Shown piece after piece: positions 10,005 through 20,635 of a stretch of 64,000 nt of DNA. Numbering within the stretch: position 1 is the stretch's first letter; every line of letters begins with the position of its first letter. Location: assembly GCA_029976065.1 (NCBI GenBank), contig JARKNV010000062.1, forward strand, positions 1 to 64,000. The letters run 5' to 3'. The stretch is from Selenomonadales bacterium (GTDB taxonomy: Bacteria; Bacillota; Negativicutes; Sporomusales; UBA7701). The notes below the pieces were generated by a model. The model worked only from the letters and a program-made list of their open reading frames with translations. It did not search any database and was not told where the DNA came from. Position numbers and translations under genes: made by a program.

Positions 10005-10919
10005 TTGCTTCGCTTTTTGCTGCACACCGAGAACGGTGTCATCATTTTGCTGACGCTTACGGCAATAATGTGGGGTGGGAACGCGGTGACCGCCAAGTAC
10101 GTCGTGGGCGAACTCCCGCCGGTTACCACCGCCTTTTTTCGTTTTGCCTGGGTAAGCGCCATCCTTTTAGCGATGGTCTGGCTCAGGGAAGGAAAGCTCA
10201 GTCTGCCGTGCCGACGGCTGTTGCCCGGTATTCTGGCAATGGCCGCGACCGGTATCTTCGGCCATAATTTCCTGATTTACAGCGGGGTAAAACTGTCCAC
10301 AGCCACCAATATGAGCCTGTTTGCCGCTGTCAACCCAGTCGTCACGGCCTGCCTGGCCGCCGCTTTTCTCCACGAACGGCTGACGCGGCGGCAGATGCTG
10401 GGTGTGGCGCTATCGCTGGCCGGAGTGGTGACGGTTATCACCCGCGGCGACTTAAGTGTGATCACGGGCTTGAGCTTCAACTTCGGCGACATCCTGCTGG
10501 CCTCGGCTCCCGTCGCCTGGGCGGTATATTCCGTCGCCGGCCGGATGGTAATGCGCGAAATGTCCGCACTGGCGGCGACCGCCTGGGCCAGCCTGGCCGG
10601 ATCATTTATGCTGTTGGCAGTGGCTTTTTGGGAGGGCTTCGCCGGCACCATCGTCCTTAGCCCGCTAGGATGGGCCAGCATGATATACATGATTGTCGGC
10701 AGCGGTGTGATTGCCTTCTACTGGTGGAACCAAGGCGTAACGGTGGTCGGCCCCAGTCGGGCCGCCATCTTCATGAACGTTATTCCCCTGTCGGGCATGC
10801 TGTTTGCAGCGTTCTTTCTCCATGAAACAATATCGTCCGAGCAGGTGATCGGGGCCGCAATGATAATCGGCGGCGTTTGGTTGACGACGCAAAAACCCCG
10901 CGCGGCCGCCGCCGCCTGA
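10005..10919 (+). CDS. EamA/DMT family transporter
   Basis: Ten-TM profile; WGGNAVTAKYVVGELPPVTTAFFRF and second repeat typical of EamA. Confidence 0.9.
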   Translation: MLRFLLHTENGVIILLTLTAIMWGGNAVTAKYVVGELPPVTTAFFRFAWVSAILLAMVWLREGKLSLPCRRLLPGILAMAATGIFGHNFLIYSGVKLSTATNMSLFAAVNPVVTACLAAAFLHERLTRRQMLGVALSLAGVVTVITRGDLSVITGLSFNFGDILLASAPVAWAVYSVAGRMVMREMSALAATAWASLAGSFMLLAVAFWEGFAGTIVLSPLGWASMIYMIVGSGVIAFYWWNQGVTVVGPSRAAIFMNVIPLSGMLFAAFFLHETISSEQVIGAAMIIGGVWLTTQKPRAAAAA

Positions 10920-10985
10920 AAATTAGAGCAGGATATTTTCACCCGGCCCCGAAATCATTAAGACACATCTTTTTAGGAGGACGCC

Positions 10986-11246
10986 ATGGCTCCATCGGTA
11001 CTGGCTTTCTGGGGAGCGATGCTCGGCTGGTTTTTGATGCCGCGCATCAGAAGGACCCGGAGCATTCGCGCGTTCCGGCCTATCTGGGCCTATACGATCG
11101 CGATAATGATTGCCGTAGTGGTGATGTACTATTTCGAGTACAATCGCCAGGCTTGGCTGTTTGTCTTTGGGATGGTGGCCCAGCTTATGGTATTCACGTC
11201 CGTGGCCTGGCTCAGGAAAATGGCGGCCAAGGAAAGTCGCAAATAG
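10986..11246 (+). CDS. Small membrane protein
   Basis: 86 aa, hydrophobic segments, good RBS (TTAGGAGG). Confidence 0.6.
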   Translation: MAPSVLAFWGAMLGWFLMPRIRRTRSIRAFRPIWAYTIAIMIAVVVMYYFEYNRQAWLFVFGMVAQLMVFTSVAWLRKMAAKESRK

Positions 11247-11266
11247 CCTGTTGTTGGGAGGGGAGT

Positions 11267-11518
11267 ATGGAAATAAGTCAGAACGCATATGTTATCTTCT
11301 GCGGTTTTCTGGTGTGGCTGATAATCGCGCCGCGGTTCAGCACGGAGCGGTACAGCGATTGGTTTTTGGCCTATATGGCCGCCTTGCTGCTCAGCCTGAT
11401 CGCCAGTGCGGAAATAATGATGGTCAAGCCAGTGGCCTTCTTCTTCACGGTGGGCGGGGTATTCGCCTTCTGTTATGTGCTGGCCCGTTCGATGGTGATG
11501 GTAAGATTGAGAAAATGA
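11267..11518 (+). CDS. Small membrane protein
   Basis: Internal ATG with GGGAGGGGAG RBS; MEISQNAYVIFCGFLVWLIIAPRF. Confidence 0.6.
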   Translation: MEISQNAYVIFCGFLVWLIIAPRFSTERYSDWFLAYMAALLLSLIASAEIMMVKPVAFFFTVGGVFAFCYVLARSMVMVRLRK

Positions 11519-11570
11519 ACCGGCCTGTGCCTAAGAGGCGTATGGCTAGTTTTCTTTAACAATTATTAAA

Positions 11571-11585
11571 AAATAATCATTATCA
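11571..11585. promoter_or_regulatory. Putative Fur/PerR-type box
   Basis: AAATAATCATTATCA; reverse complement TGATAATGATTATTT matches 13 of 15 positions of TGATAATnATTATCA; upstream of the superoxide reductase gene. Confidence 0.45.
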
Positions 11586-11654
11586 AGAAGGAAATTTTAC
11601 CTCAAGTGGCTAATACTATTATATATAAAACAAAATTGCGAGGAGGATTCCCTA

Positions 11655-12050
11655 ATGAAAATTGCCGATATTGTGCAAAGCGCAGACTGGAAAACGGAGA
11701 AACATGTTCCGGTAATCGAGGCGCCGGAGAGCGTAAAAGCGGGCGAAAAATTCACCGTGCAGGCAGCGGTGGGCAAGGAGATAGCCCACCCTAACACAAC
11801 CGAGCATCATATCCGTTGGATTAAACTGTATTTCAAACCCGAAGGCGGGAAGTTCGCATATGAGCTCGGCGGCTACGAGTTTTCCGCTCACGGCGAGTCG
11901 GTGGAAGGCGCCAACAAAGGCCCCGCCTACAGTGAGCCCCAGGTGGTCGCGGCGGTGAAACTCAACGCTTCCGGCACCCTTATCGCCGAATCCTACTGTA
12001 ATATCCACGGTTTGTGGGAGAGCTCCAAAGATATCAAGATAAACGCCTGA
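11655..12050 (+). CDS. Class II desulfoferrodoxin-type superoxide reductase (neelaredoxin)
   Basis: HPNTTEHHIRWIKLYF and CNIHGLW ligand motifs; no N-terminal desulforedoxin Cys domain. Confidence 0.9.
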   Translation: MKIADIVQSADWKTEKHVPVIEAPESVKAGEKFTVQAAVGKEIAHPNTTEHHIRWIKLYFKPEGGKFAYELGGYEFSAHGESVEGANKGPAYSEPQVVAAVKLNASGTLIAESYCNIHGLWESSKDIKINA

Positions 12051-12070
12051 CCCGGCTTAAGCCGGGTTTT
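12051..12070 (+). terminator. Rho-independent terminator
   Basis: CCCGGCTTAAGCCGGGTTTT. Confidence 0.8.
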
Positions 12071-12179
12071 CCTTTTGTTGCGGGGCTTTATAGCCGCAAT
12101 ATTCTGAATGTGCATTACCAGGAGGAATTTGTGCGCGCATGAAGAATAATAACTGCTATTGCGCAGCAGAAGGAAGGTA

Positions 12180-13421
12180 ATGGATTTGGCACTAATCGTA
12201 AAAAAATTCGGCGGCAGCTCGGTAGCGACAACGGAGAAGATAATGGCGGTGGCCAGGCGGGTCTTGGCCGATAAAGGCCCCGAAGACAAAGTGGTTGTCG
12301 TGGTATCGGCGATGGGCGACACCACCGACGACCTGATCCGGATGGCCAATGCCGTGACCGATAAGCCTTACGGGCGGGAAATGGACATGCTCTTGTCGAC
12401 AGGCGAGCAGGTTTCCATTGCCCTGCTGGCGATGGCTTTTTCGTCGCTGGGCCAGCCGGCGGTATCCCTTACCGGCTTTCAGGCCGGTATCGCCACCACC
12501 GGCGCGTTCAACAAAGGGAAAATCAGGACGGTCAAGCCTGACCGGGTATTGGCGGAACTTGCCGCGGGCAGAATTGTTGTAGTGGCCGGATTCCAGGGAA
12601 TGACGGCCGACGGCGATATCACGACGTTGGGGCGCGGCGGGTCCGACACCACGGCCGTGGCCTTGGCCGGCGCCATGCACGCCGACGTCTGCGAGATTTT
12701 CACCGATGTCGACGGCGTATACTCGGCAGACCCGCGGGTTATGAAAACCGCCCGGAGGATGAAGGAAATCACGTATAACGAAATGTTGGAAATGGCCCGA
12801 CTGGGAGCGGTGGTCATGCAACCGCGATCGGTGGAGATGGGCAAGCACTACGGCGTTCCCATCCACGTCCGTTCCACCTTCAGCAACGAGCCCGGGACAA
12901 TTATCAGGGAGGTATATACCATGGAAGAAAAGGAATTCATCATCAGAGGCGTGACCCATGACTCCAATGTGGCCAAAGTGGCCATCCTGGGGGTTCCGGA
13001 CCGCCCCGGCATCGCCTATAAGGTTTTCTCCGCCCTGGCTCAGGCCAATATCGATGTCGATATGATCGTCCAGAGCATCCGCAACGCCGACAAGAATATC
13101 AACGACATCGTCTTCACCATCGCCCAGCCCGATCTGGCGCTCGCCCGGCAGATAATCGAGGAGGTGGGCAAAACCATCGGCGTCCTCGGCGTGGTTGTGG
13201 ATGAGAACGTGGCCAAGGTGTCGGTGGTGGGCGCGGGCATGTACGGCAGCCCCGGCATTGCTGCGGCGATGTTCGGCGCCCTGGCCGACGCCGGCGTCAA
13301 TATCGAGGTTATCAGCACATCGGAAATCAGCATCTCCTGCCTTATCCAGGCCGACAAGGTCAAAGAAGCCGTCGCCGCCATCCATGGCCGCTTCTTCAGG
13401 GACGGCGAAAACGGCAAATAA
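12180..13421 (+). CDS. lysC: Aspartate kinase
   Basis: LIVKKFGGSSVATTEKI; two C-terminal ACT domains. Confidence 0.94.
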   Translation: MDLALIVKKFGGSSVATTEKIMAVARRVLADKGPEDKVVVVVSAMGDTTDDLIRMANAVTDKPYGREMDMLLSTGEQVSIALLAMAFSSLGQPAVSLTGFQAGIATTGAFNKGKIRTVKPDRVLAELAAGRIVVVAGFQGMTADGDITTLGRGGSDTTAVALAGAMHADVCEIFTDVDGVYSADPRVMKTARRMKEITYNEMLEMARLGAVVMQPRSVEMGKHYGVPIHVRSTFSNEPGTIIREVYTMEEKEFIIRGVTHDSNVAKVAILGVPDRPGIAYKVFSALAQANIDVDMIVQSIRNADKNINDIVFTIAQPDLALARQIIEEVGKTIGVLGVVVDENVAKVSVVGAGMYGSPGIAAAMFGALADAGVNIEVISTSEISISCLIQADKVKEAVAAIHGRFFRDGENGK

Positions 13422-13600
13422 CCGGGGACACGGAAATAGCGCCGCAAGGCGCTATTTTTATTTGTCTAATCCTATGTTATGTAAATTTATTATTTTGTGT
13501 AGATACAGATTTAGCAACATTTACATAGGGTTTAATAATTAAGATGTGAAGGAATTATGTAAATCATAACGAATTATGCTTATACAAAAGCTTATAATCG

Positions 13601-13749
13601 CACCCGACGCGGAATGAGCTAGCGGGTGACTGCTCAGCACCGTGGCGGAGATGCGTTATAGGATAACCGGCGGCGATACCGAGAGAGTCCGACAGTGAGG
13701 AAACATGGATACTCACATTGAAGGCTCTTCAGGGGAAGCAGCGGGTTAT
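13601..13749 (+). other. Structured 5' leader upstream of porin
   Basis: Nested complementary segments CACCCG/CGGGTG (13601-13606/13623-13628), ATAACC/GGTTAT (13663-13668/13744-13749), GTGAG/CTCAC (13695-13699/13712-13716). Confidence 0.35.
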
Positions 13750-13801
13750 AGATGACACCAAAAACAAAAACACCCGCAAAAAACTGAGGAGGCAAAACAC
13801 C

Positions 13802-14695
13802 GTGAAAAAGAGACTTCTTTCGGCTGCAATCATGGCTGCTCTCACCATTTCCACCGCCACCGCTTTTGCCGCTACCCCTGTAATGTCGGGCGACGCTCAG
13901 ACCATGATCCAGACCACCAACAACGGCCGCGACTACTCCGACGCCCGCATCCGCCTGAACTTCGACTACGACATGGGTGAAGGCATGTACGCCCACGCCC
14001 GCCTCATGGGCATCGACCAACAGTTCGCCGGCACCAACTACGCCGAAGCCGGCACCGGTTCCACCGGCGCTGCCGTGAACATGGAGCAGATGTATATCGG
14101 CGCCAAGTTCGGTCAGACCGACGCCAAATTCGGCCGCCAGCCGGTGGCTGTTGGCCAGGGCATGCTGGCCGACGTTAACGGCATCGAAGGCGTTTCGGTG
14201 TCCGGCAAAACCGGCGATGTCAATCTCTTCGGCTTCGGCGGACGCTCCGGCGCCGACGACGTTTTCGCCGCCGATGCCACCACCAAGCTCGGGGATGTTG
14301 ACTTTGGCGCAGGCTACCTGAAACGCGAAGACAGCAAGTACTGGTCGGTCAACGCCGGCACCAAGGTTACCGATAACGTGGGCCTGTCGGGCATCTATAT
14401 GAAGAATAACGACTCCGAAGCCAACGGCTACATGGTGAAAGCCACCGTGGGTCAAGCCGCCAAGAAAGGCGACTTCAGCTACGCCGTATCCTACCGCGAC
14501 ATCGACAACGGCGCGATCGACGGCGACTGGGTGACCAACGGCGCTCTGGCCAACTCCAAGGGCGTTCGCCTCGAAGCCAAGTACAAACCGACCAACAACG
14601 CCACCCTGTGGGTATACAAGGACATCACCAAGGCTAGCGACCTTCCTTCCTACCACCCGAACCAGTTCCGCGCCGAGCTCGACCTCAACTTCTAA
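13802..14695 (+). CDS. Outer-membrane porin-like beta-barrel protein
   Basis: GTG start, signal peptide MKKRLLSAAIMAALTISTATAFA, alternating beta-strand pattern, C-terminal aromatic FRAELDLNF. Confidence 0.85.
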   Translation: MKKRLLSAAIMAALTISTATAFAATPVMSGDAQTMIQTTNNGRDYSDARIRLNFDYDMGEGMYAHARLMGIDQQFAGTNYAEAGTGSTGAAVNMEQMYIGAKFGQTDAKFGRQPVAVGQGMLADVNGIEGVSVSGKTGDVNLFGFGGRSGADDVFAADATTKLGDVDFGAGYLKREDSKYWSVNAGTKVTDNVGLSGIYMKNNDSEANGYMVKATVGQAAKKGDFSYAVSYRDIDNGAIDGDWVTNGALANSKGVRLEAKYKPTNNATLWVYKDITKASDLPSYHPNQFRAELDLNF

Positions 14696-14824
14696 AACGT
14701 CCTCGGCAGAAGCGGCCCATCCCGGGCCGCTTTTTTTTGCCCATTTTTTTCAATGTATGCGGAGCCTCATAAAAGCCATTCTATAAATGGGTACCCCAAA
14801 TTTCGCAAAGGGAGGTTTTGCTTA

Positions 14825-15082
14825 ATGTCGAGGACGCGGAAACCTGTGAATCCCCAAGCTCAGAAAGCTCTCGACCAGTTGAAGGTGGAAACCGCTTCCG
14901 AACTCGGCTTGCAGAATTACCAGAACACGTACAAGGGTGCCCTGACCTCCGCGGACAACGGCCGCGTCGGCGGACACATGGTCCGCAAGATGATCGAATC
15001 CCAGGAAAATAAACTGGGCGGCGGCCAGCAGGGCAAATCAGGTCAGCAGACCCTCACCACCAAAAGCAACATCAACAGCTGA
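14825..15082 (+). CDS. Alpha/beta-type small acid-soluble spore protein
   Basis: ALDQLKVETASELGL ... GRVGGHMVRKMIESQE signature. Confidence 0.93.
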   Translation: MSRTRKPVNPQAQKALDQLKVETASELGLQNYQNTYKGALTSADNGRVGGHMVRKMIESQENKLGGGQQGKSGQQTLTTKSNINS

Positions 15083-15219
15083 GGACCGAAAGGGCAGGCC
15101 GAAAAGGCCTGCTTTCCTTTTGCGAAGATTTTACTTTTCGTGTATGTTTGCGTATTCTGACAGGAAAATAGCGGCAAATAAAGAATTCAGATATTATTCA
15201 AATATGTAGGAGGGATTCG

Positions 15220-15693
15220 ATGCCGAAAAAATGGCTCAGCGAAAGCGAGGCGTTCGCGTATTTGGCGGGCAGGACCGAAGGCCGGCTGGCGACGTGCGAC
15301 GCCGCAGGACAGCCCTACATAACCCCTCTCAACTATGTTTTCCATCGCGGCAATATTTATTTACACTGCGCCCCCAAGGGGCATAAGCTCGACAATATCG
15401 CCGCCAACAGTCGCGTTTGCTTCGAGGTCAGCCAGGCTGACAAGCTGGTCTTCACCGATAAGGCTTGCAACTGCTCGACCCGTTACACCTCGGTGATCGT
15501 GTTCGGCAAGGCCCGCATCGTCGATGACGCAGCGGAAAAGGTCGACGCCCTGAATACTCTGACGGCACGGTTTGCCGCCGGCAGGCCGTTCGCGGCGGCG
15601 GACGCCTCGATGGTGAACGGCTGCACGGTCGTGGCCGTAAGCGTGGACAAGATAACCGGCAAACGGAACGTGGACCCGGACGCCGCGCACTGA
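15220..15693 (+). CDS. Pyridoxamine 5'-phosphate oxidase family (FMN-binding) protein
   Basis: GRLATCDAAGQPYITPLNYVFHRGNIYLHCAPKGHKLDNI. Confidence 0.88.
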   Translation: MPKKWLSESEAFAYLAGRTEGRLATCDAAGQPYITPLNYVFHRGNIYLHCAPKGHKLDNIAANSRVCFEVSQADKLVFTDKACNCSTRYTSVIVFGKARIVDDAAEKVDALNTLTARFAAGRPFAAADASMVNGCTVVAVSVDKITGKRNVDPDAAH

Positions 15694-15766
15694 ACGTGCC
15701 CAGGGGTAATAGGGAAAATTATCATGGATAAACTAACGATACTTGGGCAAAGAGGAGTGGCAGCGA

Positions 15767-17059
15767 TTGACGACAGCACTCATAAAGAATCTCGGCCGCC
15801 ACGTGGGCGAAACGGTTACTGTGCAGGGCTGGCTGTATAATTTCCGGTCCTCCGGCAAGATTTCTTTCTTGATTGTCCGCGACGGCACCGGCCTTGTGCA
15901 GGGGGTCCTGGTAAAAAAGGAGGTCGGGGACGAACTGTTCGCCCTTGCCGCCACACTTACCCAGGAAAGCTCGCTGAAGGTGACCGGCGTCGTCCGGGAG
16001 GAACCGCGGGCGGTCGGCGGCTATGAGCTTACCCTGACCGGGCTTGAAATCGTCAGCATCGCCGAGGAATATCCCATAACCCATAAGGAGCACGGGGTGG
16101 AATTCCTGGCCGAGCGGCGTCACCTTTGGCTGAGAACCCCGAAACAGACGGCCGTCATCCGCATCCGCTCGGAAATAGAGCAAGCCTTCCGCGATTTCTT
16201 CTATCAACGCGATTTCGTGCTGGCCGACGCGCCGGTCATAACGCCGGCCGCCTGCGAAGGAACGACGACGCTGTTCGAGATTGATTACCACGGCGACAAA
16301 GCCTTTCTCTCCCAGAGCGGCCAGCTCTATAACGAAGCTACGGCCGCCGCCCTCGGGCGCGTATATTGCTTCGGACCCACTTTCCGGGCCGAGAAGTCGA
16401 AAACCCGCCGCCATCTCATGGAGTTCTGGATGATCGAAGCGGAGATGGCCTATTTCGACATCGACGACAACATGCGTCTTCAGGAGGAAATGGTGCACTA
16501 CGTTATCCAACGCGTGCTGGAGCGATGCCGCCAGGAACTCAAGACGCTGGAGCGCGACGTTGCCAAGCTGGAGGCCATCAAACTGCCCTTCCCGCGCATA
16601 AGTTATACCGACGCCGTGGAGCTGCTAAAAAAGGCGGGCGAGGATTTCTCCTGGGGCGACGATTTCGGCGCCCCCCACGAAACGGTCATCGGCAATAACT
16701 TCGACGCTCCCGTCTTCGTCCACCGTTATCCCACCGCGATCAAGGCATTCTACATGAAGCCCGACCCGAACGATCCCAATGTTGTTCTCGGCGCCGATTT
16801 GCTGGCCCCCGAAGGCTACGGCGAAATCATCGGCGGCGGGCAGAGGATCGACGATCTGACCCTCCTCGAACAGCGCCTGGCCGAGCACAAACTGCCGTCG
16901 GAGGCGTTCGAGTGGTACCTCGATCTCAGGCGTTACGGGTCGGTTCCCCATTCCGGGTTCGGTTTGGGCATCGAACGCACGGTGGCCTGGCTGTGCGGCC
17001 TCGATCATATCCGGGAGACCATCCCCTTCCCGCGGATGCTTCATAAGCTGTACCCCTGA
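15767..17059 (+). CDS. asnS: Asparaginyl-tRNA synthetase
   Basis: OB-fold anticodon domain and class II core ([38 protein letters not shown]); TTG start with AGAGGAG RBS. Confidence 0.93.
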   Translation: MTTALIKNLGRHVGETVTVQGWLYNFRSSGKISFLIVRDGTGLVQGVLVKKEVGDELFALAATLTQESSLKVTGVVREEPRAVGGYELTLTGLEIVSIAEEYPITHKEHGVEFLAERRHLWLRTPKQTAVIRIRSEIEQAFRDFFYQRDFVLADAPVITPAACEGTTTLFEIDYHGDKAFLSQSGQLYNEATAAALGRVYCFGPTFRAEKSKTRRHLMEFWMIEAEMAYFDIDDNMRLQEEMVHYVIQRVLERCRQELKTLERDVAKLEAIKLPFPRISYTDAVELLKKAGEDFSWGDDFGAPHETVIGNNFDAPVFVHRYPTAIKAFYMKPDPNDPNVVLGADLLAPEGYGEIIGGGQRIDDLTLLEQRLAEHKLPSEAFEWYLDLRRYGSVPHSGFGLGIERTVAWLCGLDHIRETIPFPRMLHKLYP

Positions 17060-17166
17060 TGTGTATACTGGATTCTTGCCTCTCACGGCAGGAAAAAAGA
17101 AAAACGCGCCAAATGTTAAGATAATGTTGGCAAAAAATGAACAAGAGTGACAGAGGAGGAAAAAAT

Positions 17167-18408
17167 ATGCCTTACAGTATCGCCGCATCCCATATGGCCG
17201 GCAAATCGGCCACCGACAAAATCTTCGGGGCGGCCGCCGCCGCCAACGCCGCCAAAGCCAAAATCGGCAAGGAGAATGTCGTCGACGCCACCATCGGCGT
17301 GCTCTTAGACAACAACGAGAAACTGGTCATCCTGCCCACGGTGGAAAGAGTATACAAAAACCTGCCGATGGCGGAAATCGTTCCCTACGCCGGTATCGCC
17401 GGCATGCCGGATTTCCTCGAAATGGTCCAGGTGGCTGCATTCGCCGATAACAAGCCGGAAGCTTATACAAAGGCCGTATCGACCTCCGGCGGCTCGGGAG
17501 CCATCCATCACACCATCTGGAATTACTCTGAGGTCGGCGACACCATCCTGACCCACGACTGGTACTGGGACCCGTACAGCGTCCTGTCCGACGCGCTGAT
17601 GCGCAAACTCGACACCTTCTCCCTGTTCGACGCCGACAACAAGTTCAATGTCAAATCCTTCGAAAGCAAGGTCAACGAGCTGCTCGCCAAACAGACCAAC
17701 CTCGTCGTCATCCTCAACACCCCGGCCCATAACCCGGTCGGCTACAGCCTGGACGGCGCCGAATGGGACCAGGTTCTCGAAGTCCTCAAAAAGGCCAAAC
17801 CCGGCAAGAAGATCACGCTGCTTGTCGATGTCGCTTATCTGGACTACGCCGGCGAAAAGAACGAGAGCCGGGCGTTCATGAAAAAGTTCGGCGGCCTGCC
17901 GGAAAACATTCTCGTCATCATCGGCTACAGCATGTCCAAAGGCTACACCGTCTACGGCATGCGCACCGGGGCGATGATCGGCATATCCTCCAACCAGGAC
18001 GTAATCACCGAATTCGCCAACATCAACCAGTACCTCAGCCGGGCCACCTGGTCGAACATCAACCGCGGCGCCCAGCACCTGCTGACCGCCATTTACAAGG
18101 ATGCCGCCACCCAGGTGGAGCTCGAGAAAGAGCGGCTCGGCTTCTACAAAATGATCGCCGAGCGGGCCGCAATATTCACTGCCGAAGCCAAAGAGGCCAA
18201 GCTCAACATGCTTCCGTACATCGCCGGCTTCTTCCTGTCCATCCCGGCAAAAAATCCCGACGCCGTCTGCACCAGGCTGCACGCCGACAACATTTTCGCC
18301 GTGCCGCTCGCCAAAGGAGTGCGGGTCGCCGTCTGCGCCCTGCCGACCGGCAAGATCAAGGGCATGCCCACGAAGATCGCCAAGGCAATGCAGGAAGCCG
18401 ACAAGTAA
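17167..18408 (+). CDS. PLP-dependent class I/II aminotransferase
   Basis: NTPAHNPVGYSL, GYSMSKGYTVYGMRTGA motifs. Confidence 0.88.
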   Translation: MPYSIAASHMAGKSATDKIFGAAAAANAAKAKIGKENVVDATIGVLLDNNEKLVILPTVERVYKNLPMAEIVPYAGIAGMPDFLEMVQVAAFADNKPEAYTKAVSTSGGSGAIHHTIWNYSEVGDTILTHDWYWDPYSVLSDALMRKLDTFSLFDADNKFNVKSFESKVNELLAKQTNLVVILNTPAHNPVGYSLDGAEWDQVLEVLKKAKPGKKITLLVDVAYLDYAGEKNESRAFMKKFGGLPENILVIIGYSMSKGYTVYGMRTGAMIGISSNQDVITEFANINQYLSRATWSNINRGAQHLLTAIYKDAATQVELEKERLGFYKMIAERAAIFTAEAKEAKLNMLPYIAGFFLSIPAKNPDAVCTRLHADNIFAVPLAKGVRVAVCALPTGKIKGMPTKIAKAMQEADK

Positions 18409-18504
18409 CAAGCGCGGGAAGCCGGAAAGCCGGCTTCCCGTTTTTTCCTTTAGAGAGACCCAGCCGCTTTGGCAATACTATCGCCAAAGGAGGCTGATGA
18501 ATCC

Positions 18505-18687
18505 GTGGGACAATATCACGAGAACTGGATTGACGACACCCCGCTCGAATTTCCGCGGACCGGTTTCTGGCTCATCCACGTCATCGGGGCGGTAATGCTG
18601 TTCGCTCTCGGCATGCGCTTCGCCGTTCACCGCGCGCCGCTGTCGATCATGGCGTATCGCTTCATGCGCATGCTGAGGCGGCGATAA
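18505..18687 (+). CDS. Small hypothetical membrane protein
   Basis: GTG start, AGGAGG RBS, one predicted TM segment. Confidence 0.5.
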   Translation: MGQYHENWIDDTPLEFPRTGFWLIHVIGAVMLFALGMRFAVHRAPLSIMAYRFMRMLRRR

Positions 18688-18957
18688 CTCGGAGGAGGAG
18701 TGAACAGGGTTCACTCCTCCTCGCGTTAATCCGGCGCGCGGAGATTATGCCGTCGCCATATGGCGTTTTTGCCCCAAATCTTATATACTAATTTTGCGGA
18801 AAGGTTTGCCGGGCCGGCCGACCGCCTGCGCAAGATTTCCGGCGAATAATTGGCGGCAGGATGTATAGAATGGGTAATAGATTTGTTTGCGGAAATTTTT
18901 GTGGCCAGCGGGCGCAGCAACGCGCAGTCCCGCCTGAACAGGAGGGAGGACTACTCA

Positions 18958-20610
18958 TTGGTAACTGTCCAAATTAACGGCGCCAGCCGCGAATACGGCG
19001 CAGGCACAACCTTGCTGGACATCAGCCGGGAGGTGGCTCATCTTTACCCCTCGCCGATCGTGGCAGCGTCAATCGACAACGACGTCAAGGACTTGCAGAC
19101 GGCGGTCAGGGACGGCGGCAGCATAAACTTTTTCGACCTTACCAGCGAGGAAGGAACGAGAGTCTACCGGCGCAGCCTGGCTTTTGTCCTGGTGGTAGCC
19201 GCCCGCGACCTTTTCCCCGGCGGCGAGGTGACCGTCGAGCATTCGCTCAGTAAGGGCCTTTACTGTGAGCTCCATCTCGACCGCGAACTGACCGGAGAGG
19301 ACGTCGAACGGCTTCAGGAGCGGATGCAGCAGATAATCGCCGAGGACCGGCCGTTCATCCGCCAGAGCATGCTGCGGGCCGATGCCATCGCCCTTTTCAA
19401 GGCCGCCGGCCAGAGCGACAAGGTCAAAATGCTCAGCCAGCTGCAGCGGGAGCTCGTGAGCGTATACTACTGCGGCGACGAATACGATTATTTTTACGGG
19501 ACGATGGTGCCCAGCACCGGATACCTGAAGATATTCGGGCTCAGGTTTCATCCGCCCGGCCTTATCCTGCGCTATCCAGAGAAAGAAGACCCGGCCGTGC
19601 TGCCGGAATACGTCGAGCAGGCCAAACTGTTCAAGATATTCCAGGAGGCCGAGCAATGGGGCAAAATCCTCCGCTGCCCGTATGTGGCCAATCTCAACGA
19701 ATTCGTCGAACAGGGCAAGGCAGCCGAGATCATTCGCATTGCCGAGGCACTCCACGAGAAGAAGCTTGCCCAGATCGCCGACTATATCAGCGAACACTCC
19801 TCCGAGGTGCGGGTTATCCTCGTGGCCGGACCGTCGTCATCCGGCAAGACCACCTTCGCCCAGCGGCTTAACGTTCAGCTCAGGGTCAACGGCGTCCGGC
19901 CGGTGCCCATCTCGCTCGACGACTACTTCGTCGACCGCGACCATACGCCCCGGGACGAAAAAGGCGACTACGATTTCGAGGCCATCGAGGCCATCGATCT
20001 CGACCTGTTCAACGAACATCTCGTAAGGCTTCTGCGGGGCGAACTTGTCAAGCTGCCCACCTACAACTTCATGTCCGGCCAGCGGGAATACCGCGGCCGG
20101 CGCATCCAGATCGAGCCCGATCAGCCCCTCATCGTCGAAGGCATCCACGGCCTGAACGAACGCCTGACCCGGGCGGTGCCGCGGGACCAGAAAATAAAGA
20201 TTTACATCAGCGCCCTTACCCAGATATCGATCGACAACCACAACCGCATCCCCACGACCGACACGCGGCTCATCCGCCGCATCGTCCGCGACAGCCAGTT
20301 CCGGGCCCATGATGCGCTCAAAACCCTGGAGGTGTGGCCGTCGGTCAGGCGGGGCGAGGAGCGCAACATCTTCCCCTACCAGGAAGAAGCCGACATCATG
20401 TTCAATTCGGCGCTGATTTACGAACTGGGCGTCCTGCGCAACTGCGCCGAGGGGCTGCTTGCCCAGATCGGCCCGGAAAGCCCGATGTACTCGGAAGCCA
20501 AGCGGTTGCTGAATTTTCTGCGGTCCTTCACCCTCCTGCCGGACGACGACATTCCCGCCAATTCCATCCTGCGCGAATTTGTCGGCAAGAGTTGCTTCTA
20601 CAACCCGTAA
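18958..20610 (+). CDS. TGS-like/uridine kinase-like nucleoside kinase
   Basis: N-terminal TGS-like region, P-loop GPSSSGKTTFAQRL, DDYFVDRDHTPRDEKGDYDFE. Confidence 0.88.
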   Translation: MVTVQINGASREYGAGTTLLDISREVAHLYPSPIVAASIDNDVKDLQTAVRDGGSINFFDLTSEEGTRVYRRSLAFVLVVAARDLFPGGEVTVEHSLSKGLYCELHLDRELTGEDVERLQERMQQIIAEDRPFIRQSMLRADAIALFKAAGQSDKVKMLSQLQRELVSVYYCGDEYDYFYGTMVPSTGYLKIFGLRFHPPGLILRYPEKEDPAVLPEYVEQAKLFKIFQEAEQWGKILRCPYVANLNEFVEQGKAAEIIRIAEALHEKKLAQIADYISEHSSEVRVILVAGPSSSGKTTFAQRLNVQLRVNGVRPVPISLDDYFVDRDHTPRDEKGDYDFEAIEAIDLDLFNEHLVRLLRGELVKLPTYNFMSGQREYRGRRIQIEPDQPLIVEGIHGLNERLTRAVPRDQKIKIYISALTQISIDNHNRIPTTDTRLIRRIVRDSQFRAHDALKTLEVWPSVRRGEERNIFPYQEEADIMFNSALIYELGVLRNCAEGLLAQIGPESPMYSEAKRLLNFLRSFTLLPDDDIPANSILREFVGKSCFYNP

Positions 20611-20635
20611 GCTACCCGGCACCCCGTCGGGCCAA

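Noticed and set aside
12060-12180. Possible lysine riboswitch upstream of lysC
   Set aside because: The intergenic region is too short and lacks the lysine-box consensus.
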